Assembly (NCBI GenBank): GCA_900547035.1
Contig: URFM01000029.1
Coordinates: 1 to 43,960, forward strand
Origin: an uncultured Clostridium sp.
GTDB lineage: Bacteria > Bacillota > Clostridia > Lachnospirales > Lachnospiraceae
DNA: 43,960 nucleotides
Reading direction: 5' to 3'
Shown: positions 33,078 to 40,444 of the stretch, one piece after another
Layout of the letters: the number at the start of each line of letters is the position of its first letter
Numbering within the stretch: the stretch's first letter is position 1
Program-made: the position numbers and the translations under genes
The notes under the pieces: model-generated
Databases searched by the model: none
The model's input: only the letters and a program-made list of their open reading frames with translations
Told to the model about the DNA's origin: nothing

Positions 33078-33620
33078 CTAGATGCTCCCTTCTGTCAGTA
33101 CCTTATGATTCTTCACAATATAGTCCACCAGGGAAACCACCGTCAGGATGACTGCGATTCCCAGTACAATCTGGCTGAGAAGTTCCAGAGCATCCAAATC
33201 CAGAATCAGCAGGATGACCGCCGCCATCTGAAATACGGTTTTAAATTTTCCCCAGTAGCTGGCGGCAATGACCACCCCGTTGTCGGAGGCTACCAGACGA
33301 AAGCCGCTGATGATGAATTCCCGGCTGATGATGATAATGACCACCCAGGCCGGAAGCTGGTCCAGCTCAATCAGGCAGATCAGAGCCGAGCAGACCAAAA
33401 GCTTGTCCGCCAAAGGATCCATGAATTTGCCGAAATTGGTTACCAGGTTGTATTTCCGGGCAATTTTCCCATCCAGCATATCCGTCAGGCTGGCCGCGAT
33501 AAAAATCACATCCGCCAGAATCCGCATGGAAAGGCTGTCTCCGTCATCATAGAGCAGAGCCGCTACAAAAAACGGAATCATGCATACTCGCAAAATCGTC
33601 AATTTATTGGGCAGATTCAT
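33078..33620 (-). CDS. pgsA: CDP-diacylglycerol-glycerol-3-phosphate 3-phosphatidyltransferase
   Basis: A 180-residue integral membrane CDP-alcohol phosphatidyltransferase with the full signature D-x-x-D-G-x-x-A-R-x8-G-x3-D-x3-D (DMLDGKIARK, then FGKFMDPLADK, ~48-74). It makes phosphatidylglycerol phosphate for anionic lipid synthesis. Several membrane helices follow. It overlaps the end of rimO by 17 bases. Confidence 0.96.
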   Translation of the reverse strand: MNLPNKLTILRVCMIPFFVAALLYDDGDSLSMRILADVIFIAASLTDMLDGKIARKYNLVTNFGKFMDPLADKLLVCSALICLIELDQLPAWVVIIIISREFIISGFRLVASDNGVVIAASYWGKFKTVFQMAAVILLILDLDALELLSQIVLGIAVILTVVSLVDYIVKNHKVLTEGSI

Positions 33621-34959
33621 CGTAAATCTCTCCTATCAAATCATAGTCGGCAGCTCCCGTCACTTTGACCCGGACGAAATCGCCGCTCATCAGCTCCTCG
33701 CCGGTATTGACGAAAATCAATCCGTCCACACCGGGAGCATCCATATAAGTACGTCCCACATAGGCAGGCTCATCTACCACCTTGCCCTCAATCAGTACCG
33801 TCAGCACTCTTCCCACCATGGCTTCGGACTTCTCAAAGGCGATTTCCTGCTGAAGCTCCATAATCTCATCCCGACGTTTTTCTTTCAGTTCCTGCGGAAT
33901 CTGATCCGGGAAAGAAAATGCCGGCGTATCTTCCTCCGCTGAGTATGGAAATACTCCCAAACGGTCAAATTCCATCTGATCCACAAATTCCATCAGGGTT
34001 TCATGGTCCTCCTGGGTTTCACCCGGGAATCCGGAAATCAGGGTAGTACGCAGGGCAATGTCCGGAATCCGCTCTCGAAGCTTTTCCACCATCCGCCGCA
34101 GCTGTGCCTGATTGGTTCTGCGGCCCATACGTTTTAAAATGGAATCGCTGGCATGCTGGATCGGGATATCCAGATAGTGACAGACCTTCTCCTGGCTGTG
34201 AATCGTCTCAATCAGCTCATCGGTAATCTCCTCCGGGTAACAGTATTGAATCCGTATCCAATAAATTCCCGGAATCCCAGACAAACGCTCTAGAAGCTGG
34301 GGCAGGGATTTCTTTCCATACAAATCCACGCCATAGAGAGTAGTTTCCTGGGCTACCAGAATCAGCTCCTTCACCCCCTGTCCGGCCAGTTCCTCCGCTT
34401 CCCGGACCAGGTCCTCCATGGGAACGCTGCGGTATGGCCCGCGCAAGTAGGGGATAATACAGTAAGTACAGCGCTTGTCGCAGCCTTCCGCGATTTTCAG
34501 ATAGGCGTAATGACCGCCGGTAGTAAGAATTCTGGGCTTTCCAGTGCCGGAAAGTTCCTCCAGGCTGTGAAAGCAGGTCACATGGGTCTCCTTCTTCTCT
34601 TCCATCAGGCCCTTTACCACCGGGACAATATCCTCCCATGAGGTGGTTCCTAAAACAGCATCCACCTCTGGTATTTCTTTTAAAATTTCTTCTTTATACC
34701 TCTGGGCCAGACATCCGGTTACAATCAGTGCTTTGGCAGATCCTTCTTCCTTCCATCGGGCCATCTCCAGAATGGTGTTGACGCTCTCTTCCTTTGCATC
34801 GCCGATAAAGCAGCAGGTATTAACTAAAATCACATCTGCCTGACTCTCATCGTCAGTAAATCGGTATCCTTCTTTTCCCAGGAGGCCCAGCATCTTCTCC
34901 GTATCTACCAGGTTCTTATCGCAGCCCAGGGATGCACAGAATATTTGAATATTCGACAT
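33604..34959 (-). CDS. rimO: Ribosomal protein S12 methylthiotransferase
   Basis: A 451-residue RimO that adds the beta-methylthio group to Asp of ribosomal protein S12. It has an N-terminal UPF0004 domain with the three auxiliary-cluster cysteines (SLGCDKN, NTCCF, TGCLAQRY). The radical-SAM core is EGCDKRCTYCIIP (CxxxCxxC) and the C-terminus is a TRAM domain (DFVRVKVTGAADYDLIGEI). SLGCDKN with a RimO-like core separates it from MiaB. ATAGGAGTG precedes the ATG. Confidence 0.96.
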   Translation of the reverse strand: MSNIQIFCASLGCDKNLVDTEKMLGLLGKEGYRFTDDESQADVILVNTCCFIGDAKEESVNTILEMARWKEEGSAKALIVTGCLAQRYKEEILKEIPEVDAVLGTTSWEDIVPVVKGLMEEKKETHVTCFHSLEELSGTGKPRILTTGGHYAYLKIAEGCDKRCTYCIIPYLRGPYRSVPMEDLVREAEELAGQGVKELILVAQETTLYGVDLYGKKSLPQLLERLSGIPGIYWIRIQYCYPEEITDELIETIHSQEKVCHYLDIPIQHASDSILKRMGRRTNQAQLRRMVEKLRERIPDIALRTTLISGFPGETQEDHETLMEFVDQMEFDRLGVFPYSAEEDTPAFSFPDQIPQELKEKRRDEIMELQQEIAFEKSEAMVGRVLTVLIEGKVVDEPAYVGRTYMDAPGVDGLIFVNTGEELMSGDFVRVKVTGAADYDLIGEIYDESAQ

Positions 34960-34978
34960 AAAACACTCCTATACATAG

Positions 34979-35005
34979 ATAAGCCGTCCATAACAGACGG
35001 CTTAT
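34979..35005. other. 10-bp hairpin between rpoZ and rimO
   Basis: ATAAGCCGTC and GACGGCTTAT form a perfect 10-bp stem with a 7-base loop. There is no T-run on either side, so it may be a processing or stability element rather than an intrinsic terminator. Confidence 0.5.
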
Positions 35006-35016
35006 GAATTATCCTT

Positions 35017-35274
35017 TTACTTCTCTTCTTTCTCAGCTGCTTCATCCTCGGGGAGAATTTTTACCTTCTGCTGATACAACTCATCAATCGCAATGGACAG
35101 AGGCTTCTTTCCCGCTGCACCGGAAACCAGAGGCTCTGCTCCGTCAATCAGCTGTCTGGCTCTCTTGGAAGCCGCGATGACGATCGAATAGCGGCTCTGA
35201 ACCACCGGATGCTCTCCGGCCTCCACGTCGCTGTTTACTACGTTAATTAAATCTGTGTATGATGGATGTAACAT
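35017..35274 (-). CDS. rpoZ: RNA polymerase omega subunit
   Basis: An 85-residue omega subunit with the core YSIVIAASKRARQLIDG (VKRARQL type) and KPLSIAIDELYQQKV. The N-terminus is extended by a DLINVVNSDV segment as in other Clostridia. GAAAGGGGAATG precedes the ATG. It lies 36 bases after gmk, the usual Firmicutes order. Confidence 0.92.
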   Translation of the reverse strand: MLHPSYTDLINVVNSDVEAGEHPVVQSRYSIVIAASKRARQLIDGAEPLVSGAAGKKPLSIAIDELYQQKVKILPEDEAAEKEEK

Positions 35275-35310
35275 TTACATTCCCCTTTCTATAATTAAGA
35301 ATAAGTTTAA

Positions 35311-35937
35311 TTAGTCATCCAAATGGTAGAGCTCATCCCGCATCTGATTTAAGAAATCCAGATGATATCCGGTCCGCAGATGCTGCAGCTGAATCAAACT
35401 ATGCATCTGCCGCACACACCGGTCAATCTCATCATTGACCAGCAGATAATCATAGGCCTCCATCCCGCTGGCCTCCTCCGCTGCCCGGTGGAGTCTGGCA
35501 TTAATTACCTCCAGGGTTTCTGTTCCTCTGCCGACCAACCGGCGCTTTAATTCCTGAGCGCTGGGCGGCGTAACAAAGAGAAGCAGCGCGTCCGGGAAAC
35601 GTTTCTTAACCTTCAAGGCGCCCTGAATTTCAATTTCCAGGATCACGTCCTTGCCTTTCTCCAATTGCTGCTGCACATAGTCCTTAGGCGTACCATAGTA
35701 GTGATTGACATATTGGGCATATTCAATCAGCTGGTTATCAGAAATCATTTGCTGAAAGTGTTCCCTGGATACAAAAAAGTATTCTCTCCCATGCTGCTCA
35801 CCTTCCCTTGGGGAACGGGTGGTGGCTGAGATCGACAGGGAATAATTGTCGTACCGGCTTAACAGTTCCTTCATTAAAGTTCCTTTTCCGGCACCTGAAA
35901 ATCCGGATACAACTACTAATATTCCATGTTGGCTCAT
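35311..35937 (-). CDS. gmk: Guanylate kinase
   Basis: A 208-residue guanylate kinase (GMP to GDP). The P-loop is SGFSGAGKGT. The GMP-binding segment is SISATTRSPREGEQHGREYFFV, with the ILEIEIQGA and LFVTPPS segments following. The ATG at 35937 has GGGAGAG upstream; an in-frame opening 26 codons earlier lacks a ribosome site. Confidence 0.96.
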   Translation of the reverse strand: MSQHGILVVVSGFSGAGKGTLMKELLSRYDNYSLSISATTRSPREGEQHGREYFFVSREHFQQMISDNQLIEYAQYVNHYYGTPKDYVQQQLEKGKDVILEIEIQGALKVKKRFPDALLLFVTPPSAQELKRRLVGRGTETLEVINARLHRAAEEASGMEAYDYLLVNDEIDRCVRQMHSLIQLQHLRTGYHLDFLNQMRDELYHLDD

Positions 35938-36049
35938 GGTTTCTCTCCCATCTGTTATCAATGTTCTTTCTCTCGGTTTTGATCGGTAACGGTTCGGGAC
36001 GTCAAAATGGCACATCTTCTTGTCCCTAATTTTCCTCTATCCTGAACGG

Positions 36050-36928
36050 TTACTCAAGATTCTGGATTTGCTCCCGGACCTTCTCAATCTCCGTCTTCAG
36101 GGCAATGGCCGTATCTGCAATGGCCACGTCCGTAGACTTGGATAGAATAGTATTGGCCTCGCGGTTCATCTCCTGGGCAATGAAATCCAGTTTTCGACCT
36201 ACGCTTTCGCCTTTTTGCAGCTCCGCTTTAGTGGAATTGATATGGCTTCTCAGCCGGACCATCTCTTCGTCCACGCAGATCTTATCCGCGTAAATGATCA
36301 CCTCGGCAGCAATTCGGTTCTCGTCGATAGCAGCTGTGGCCAAAAGATCCTTTACCTTATCTTCCAGGCGGGTTCGGTACTCTTTCAGAATCTCCGGAGA
36401 CCGCTCCTCTATGAAGTCTACCAAAGTACTCATGTAGTCCAGCTTGCCAAGAAGATCCGTCTTCAGATGCTCGCCTTCCAGCTCTCTGGATTGTACAAAC
36501 CCTTCTGCCGCTTCTTTTAAGGCAGCAGACAGGATTTCCCACAAATGATCCTCATCATCTGGGATCTGCTCCATGGTCAGAACCTCGGGAAACTGGGCCA
36601 GCCGGGAAACCGTAACGTCGTTGGAAATTCCAAATTCCTCCGCCATCCGCCGGCAGTAATCCATATACTCCGCAGCCATCGCCGGGTTATATCTCAAGCA
36701 TAAATTTCCCTCGGTATAGTCCTCATAATTAATATAGACATCCACTTTGCCTCGTTGTATGTAGGTCTTCAACAGAGTCCGGATAGCCGCCTCAAAATAA
36801 TTAAATTTCTTCGGCATCCGAAGTCCCAGGTCCAGATAACGGTGATTGACGGCTTTAATCTCCACAGATATCTTGTATTCGCTGGTTACCTTCTCGCAGC
36901 GGCCGAACCCTGTCATACTTTTTAACAT
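36050..36928 (-). CDS. YicC/YloC family endoribonuclease
   Basis: A 292-residue YicC-family protein opening MLKSMTGFGRCE with VEIKAVNHRYLDL. The C-terminal ELQKGESVGRKLDFIAQEMNREANTI and DTAIALKTEIEKVREQIQN are hallmarks. YicC members are manganese-dependent RNases acting in RNA turnover. It heads the yicC-gmk-rpoZ run under a strong promoter. The 112-base gap to gmk does not hold remA (DUF370), which usually lies here in Firmicutes. Confidence 0.93.
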   Translation of the reverse strand: MLKSMTGFGRCEKVTSEYKISVEIKAVNHRYLDLGLRMPKKFNYFEAAIRTLLKTYIQRGKVDVYINYEDYTEGNLCLRYNPAMAAEYMDYCRRMAEEFGISNDVTVSRLAQFPEVLTMEQIPDDEDHLWEILSAALKEAAEGFVQSRELEGEHLKTDLLGKLDYMSTLVDFIEERSPEILKEYRTRLEDKVKDLLATAAIDENRIAAEVIIYADKICVDEEMVRLRSHINSTKAELQKGESVGRKLDFIAQEMNREANTILSKSTDVAIADTAIALKTEIEKVREQIQNLE

Positions 36929-36971
36929 AGTCGAATTCTCTCTTTCTGCCCTTAATCCATAGTCAGTAAAT

Positions 36972-37000
36972 ATTATAGTTCATCCCGGGGGGCAAGTCAA
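36972..37000 (-). promoter_or_regulatory. sigma-A promoter of yicC-gmk-rpoZ
   Basis: TTGACT (37000-36995), a 17-base spacer and TATAAT (36977-36972), predicted start near 36965. Confidence 0.8.
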
Positions 37001-37020
37001 CCAGATAAATTTCAGAATGT

Positions 37021-37049
37021 TTGCCAATGAGAGCGTTTTGTTATATAAT
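37021..37049 (+). promoter_or_regulatory. sigma-A promoter of the DUF362 gene
   Basis: TTGCCA (37021-37026), a 17-base spacer and TATAAT (37044-37049), divergent from the yicC promoter with only about 20 bases between the -35 boxes. Confidence 0.75.
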
Positions 37050-37094
37050 GAAGCGGTAACTAATAAAGAAAAGACAAAATGAAAGGTGACTTAT

Positions 37095-38228
37095 ATGGAA
37101 AAATCAAAGGTCTATTTTACCGATTTTCACACTATTGCTTTCGGCGATGGTCTGCCTGCCAAGCTTCAGAAGCTGATCCGCAAAGCCGGGATCGGCAGTA
37201 TTGATATGGAGGGCAAGTTTGTCGCCATTAAGATGCATTTTGGCGAACTGGGAAATATCAGCTTTCTGCGCCCCAATTACGCCAGAGCTGTCGTGGATGT
37301 GGTAAAGGAGCTGGGCGGAAAGCCTTTTCTGACGGATTGCAACACCATGTATCCCGGAAGCCGCAAAAACGCCTTAGAGCATCTGGAATGTGCCTGGCAA
37401 AACGGTTTCACCCCTCTCACTGTTGGATGTCCCATTCTGATCGGCGACGGATTAAAAGGTACCGATGATGTGGAGGTTCCGGTCAACGGCGGCGAATATG
37501 TTAAAGAGGCGAAGATCGGCCGGGCCATCATGGATGCGGATATCTTTATCAGCCTGACTCATTTTAAGGGACATGAAATGACCGGATTCGGAGGAGCTAT
37601 CAAAAATATCGGAATGGGCTGCGGCTCCAGAGCCGGGAAAAAGGACCAGCACAGCAGCGGAAAGCCCCATATCATCCAGGAACAATGCCGGGGCTGCAAA
37701 AAATGCCAGAAAGAATGCGCCAACAACGGCCTGGTATTTGATGAAGCCGCCAGAAAAATGCATGTAGATCCGGACAACTGTGTAGGCTGCGGCCGCTGCC
37801 TGGGCGCCTGCAACTTCGACGCCATTGCCTTTGACAACGACGCTGCTGTGGAGCTTTTAAACCGCCGTATGGCCGAATATACTAAGGCCGTGGTGGACGG
37901 CCGTCCCAATTTCCATATTTCCCTGGTAGTAGATGTATCTCCCAACTGCGACTGTCACGGCGAGAACGATGTTCCTATTCTGCCCAACATCGGCATGTTC
38001 GCCTCCTTTGATCCCTTAGCCCTGGATCAGGCCTGTGCGGACGCCTGTCTCGCAGCGGCACCGATTCCCGGAAGCCAGCTGGCCCGTAATATGGCGGCTC
38101 CGGACTTTGTGGATCACCACGATCATTTCCGCAATTCCACTCCGGAATCCGAGTGGAGAAGCTGCCTGGAACATGCGGAAAAAATCGGGCTTGGCAGCCG
38201 TCAATATGAATTGATTACCATGAAATAA
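37095..38228 (+). CDS. DUF362 domain protein with two [4Fe-4S] ferredoxin motifs
   Basis: A 377-residue protein of the DUF362 family with an embedded bacterial ferredoxin domain. Its cysteine motifs CRGCKKCQKEC and CVGCGRCLGAC (~residues 202-245) each fit a [4Fe-4S] cluster. The surrounding FKGHEMTGFGGAIKNIGMGCGSRAGK segment is the family hallmark. An electron-transfer or assembly role is likely, but no specific reaction is known. The ATG at 37095 sits after GAAAGGTGAC; a GTG at 37086 overlaps that site and is less likely. It is 20 bases upstream of rqcH. Confidence 0.88.
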   Translation: MEKSKVYFTDFHTIAFGDGLPAKLQKLIRKAGIGSIDMEGKFVAIKMHFGELGNISFLRPNYARAVVDVVKELGGKPFLTDCNTMYPGSRKNALEHLECAWQNGFTPLTVGCPILIGDGLKGTDDVEVPVNGGEYVKEAKIGRAIMDADIFISLTHFKGHEMTGFGGAIKNIGMGCGSRAGKKDQHSSGKPHIIQEQCRGCKKCQKECANNGLVFDEAARKMHVDPDNCVGCGRCLGACNFDAIAFDNDAAVELLNRRMAEYTKAVVDGRPNFHISLVVDVSPNCDCHGENDVPILPNIGMFASFDPLALDQACADACLAAAPIPGSQLARNMAAPDFVDHHDHFRNSTPESEWRSCLEHAEKIGLGSRQYELITMK

Positions 38229-38248
38229 GACAGGAGTTCATTTTAATT

Positions 38249-40006
38249 ATGGCATTTGATGGAATTACAATGGCAAATCTGACCTGGGAATTTAAGCAGA
38301 CCCTGGAGGGCGGACGCATCCAGAAAATCGCCCAGCCGGAAAAGGACGAGCTGATCCTGACAATCAAGGGGAACCGCAAAACCATACGGCTGCAGATTTC
38401 AGCCAGTGCAAGCCTCCCCTTAATTTATGAGGCCAGTCAGAACAAGCCCAGCCCTATGACGGCTCCCGGTTTCTGTATGCTGCTGCGCAAGCATATTGGA
38501 AGCGCCAGGATTCTGGAGGTTCGCCAGCCCGGACTGGAACGGATTATGGAACTGGTGCTGGAGCACTTAGACGAAATGGGGGATGTCTGCCGCAAGCGGC
38601 TGATTATAGAACTGATGGGGAAACATAGCAATATCATCTTCTGTCAGGAGGACGGAACCATCATTGACAGTATCAAGCGGGTCTCCGCTCAGGTCAGCTC
38701 AGTCCGGGAGGTGCTTCCCGGAAGAACCTATTTTATCCCCCATACTATGGAGAAAGCCGATCCTCTGACCGTATCCCAGGAGGACTTTGAGCGGCTTATA
38801 CGCGAAGCGCCCATGAAGCTTCAGAAGGCCCTCTACAACCGCCTGACAGGCATCAGCCCCATTATGGCAGAAGAATTCTGTCACCTGGCTTCCATCGATG
38901 CTGACCGGACCGGAGGTGATTTAAGTCCGGCAGAAATGCTTCACCTATATCATACGATTTCACTTGTAATGGAGGATGTAAAGGAAGGGCGTTTTTCTCC
39001 GAATATTATCTACCGAGGGCAGGAACCGGTGGAGTTTTCTGCTCTCCCCCTGACGTGCTATGACTCAGGCGACAAGGGGCTGTTTACCTCCAGGTCTTTT
39101 GACTCTATGAGCCGTCTTCTGGAAGATTACTACGCTTCCAGAGAGGCTATTACAAGAATCCGCCAAAAATCATCCGACCTGCGGCGGATTGTCTCCAATG
39201 CCCTGGAGCGCAACTACAAAAAATACGACCTGCAGCTGAAGCAGCTGAAAGACACGGAAAAGCGGGATAAATACCGAGTTTACGGAGAATTGCTGAACAC
39301 TTACGGCTATGAGCTGGCCGGCGGAGAAAAACAGCTGTGCTGTACCAATTATTATACAGGCGAAGAAATCACCATCCCCTTGGATGAGACGCTGACTGCC
39401 CAGGAGAACGCAAAGAAATATTTTGACCGATACGGAAAGCTGAAGCGTACTTTTGAGGCCTTGTCCGAACTGACCGAGCAGACAAAAGGCGAAATCGATC
39501 ATCTGGAGTCCATCAGCGCGGCTTTGGATATTGCGGAAAGCGAGAACGATCTGGTTCAGATCAAAGAAGAACTGATGGAATATGGATACGCGAAAAAGCG
39601 AAAATCCGGAGACAAAAAACCCAAAATTACCAGCAGACCCTTTCACTACATCTCCTCCGACGGCTTTCATATCTATGTAGGAAAAAACAATTATCAGAAC
39701 GAAGAGCTGACCTTCAAGGTGGCGAATGGCAATGACTGGTGGTTTCATGCGAAAGGGATCCCAGGTTCTCATGTGATATTAAAAACAGGGGGACAGGCGG
39801 ATCTTCCTGACCGGGCCTTCGAGGAAGCGGGCGCCCTGGCGGCATACTACTCCAAAGGACGGGACAACGAAAAGGTGGAGGTTGACTATATTCAGAGAAA
39901 ATTCATTAAGAAAGTGGCAGGGGCCGCTCCCGGATTTGTAATCTACCACTCCAATTATTCGCTCATAGCCATTCCTGGCTGCGGGCTGAAGCAGGCGGAT
40001 TCCTAA
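38249..40006 (+). CDS. rqcH: Ribosome quality control protein RqcH (NFACT/FbpA family)
   Basis: A 585-residue NFACT-family protein, often annotated fibronectin-binding protein. It has the N-terminal NFACT-N domain (MAFDGITMANLTWEF), the HhH segment, a long coiled coil (~290-420) and the C-terminal NFACT-R domain (FKVANGNDWWFHAKGIPGSHVIL). In Bacillus RqcH binds obstructed 50S subunits with tRNA-Ala and adds C-terminal alanine tails that mark stalled chains for degradation. The adhesin name is a family legacy. It follows the DUF362 gene in a two-gene plus-strand operon and ends in a hairpin overlapping its stop. Confidence 0.93.
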   Translation: MAFDGITMANLTWEFKQTLEGGRIQKIAQPEKDELILTIKGNRKTIRLQISASASLPLIYEASQNKPSPMTAPGFCMLLRKHIGSARILEVRQPGLERIMELVLEHLDEMGDVCRKRLIIELMGKHSNIIFCQEDGTIIDSIKRVSAQVSSVREVLPGRTYFIPHTMEKADPLTVSQEDFERLIREAPMKLQKALYNRLTGISPIMAEEFCHLASIDADRTGGDLSPAEMLHLYHTISLVMEDVKEGRFSPNIIYRGQEPVEFSALPLTCYDSGDKGLFTSRSFDSMSRLLEDYYASREAITRIRQKSSDLRRIVSNALERNYKKYDLQLKQLKDTEKRDKYRVYGELLNTYGYELAGGEKQLCCTNYYTGEEITIPLDETLTAQENAKKYFDRYGKLKRTFEALSELTEQTKGEIDHLESISAALDIAESENDLVQIKEELMEYGYAKKRKSGDKKPKITSRPFHYISSDGFHIYVGKNNYQNEELTFKVANGNDWWFHAKGIPGSHVILKTGGQADLPDRAFEEAGALAAYYSKGRDNEKVEVDYIQRKFIKKVAGAAPGFVIYHSNYSLIAIPGCGLKQADS

Positions 40007-40030
40007 AATCAGGAACCGCCTGCTTTATAT
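39989..40030 (+). terminator. terminator of DUF362-rqcH
   Basis: AAGCAGGCGG-A-TTCC pairs with GGAA-CCGCCTGCTT around a short AT-rich loop containing the TAA stop, followed by TTTATATT. Confidence 0.8.
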
Positions 40031-40047
40031 TAAGGCTTTTACAACAG

Positions 40048-40097
40048 AAAAAGGAACCGGCAGACTCTCCTCCTTTGAAGATTTATCTGTCGGTTCC
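40048..40097 (-). terminator. terminator of rpsU
   Basis: On the minus strand GGAACCGACAGA pairs with TCTGCCGGTTCC with one mismatch around a ~21-base loop, followed by TTTTT. Confidence 0.8.
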
Positions 40098-40135
40098 GTT
40101 AATAATTTGTACTGCCTGAAACTAAACCTTATGGA

Positions 40136-40312
40136 TTAGTTGTACTTACGCTTACGAGCGGCTTCAGACTTTTTCTTACGTCTGACGCTGGGCTTCTCGT
40201 AATGCTCTCTCTTACGAATTTCCTGCTGAATGCCAGCCTTTGCGCAGTTTCTTTTGAATCTGCGCAATGCGCTGTCCAGACTCTCGTTATCTTTAACAAT
40301 TACGTTTGACAT
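40136..40312 (-). CDS. rpsU: 30S ribosomal protein S21
   Basis: A 58-residue S21. The protein begins [19 protein letters not shown], continues with KRNCAKAG and [11 protein letters not shown], and ends in a basic [13 protein letters not shown] tail. The start at 40312 has GGAGGGAGGTTAGGTG upstream. S21 helps 30S subunits engage mRNA. The gene is monocistronic, with its own promoter and terminator. Confidence 0.96.
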   Translation of the reverse strand: MSNVIVKDNESLDSALRRFKRNCAKAGIQQEIRKREHYEKPSVRRKKKSEAARKRKYN

Positions 40313-40333
40313 CGCTCACACCTAACCTCCCTC

Positions 40334-40362
40334 CAGTTGTGTAATTGTGCATAATACAACTG
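40334..40362 (-). promoter_or_regulatory. rpsU leader hairpin upstream of the ribosome binding site
   Basis: CAGTTGT and ACAACTG form a 7-bp stem with a 15-base loop in the ~70-base rpsU leader, ending directly before the GGAGGGAGG region. Confidence 0.4.
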
Positions 40363-40387
40363 TTTGGGTATTCTTAGCACTGCTATG

Positions 40388-40415
40388 ATTATATCATAAA
40401 ATCAGTATACGTCAA
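40388..40415 (-). promoter_or_regulatory. sigma-A promoter of rpsU
   Basis: TTGACG (40415-40410), a 16-base spacer and TATAAT (40393-40388) with an extended -10 TG; predicted start near 40381. Confidence 0.75.
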
Positions 40416-40444
40416 GAATATTTTCGCAAATAAACAGAATTTTC

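Noticed and set aside
32973..33668. 231-codon plus-strand ORF
   Set aside because: Antisense to pgsA and the ends of cinA and rimO, with no ribosome site.
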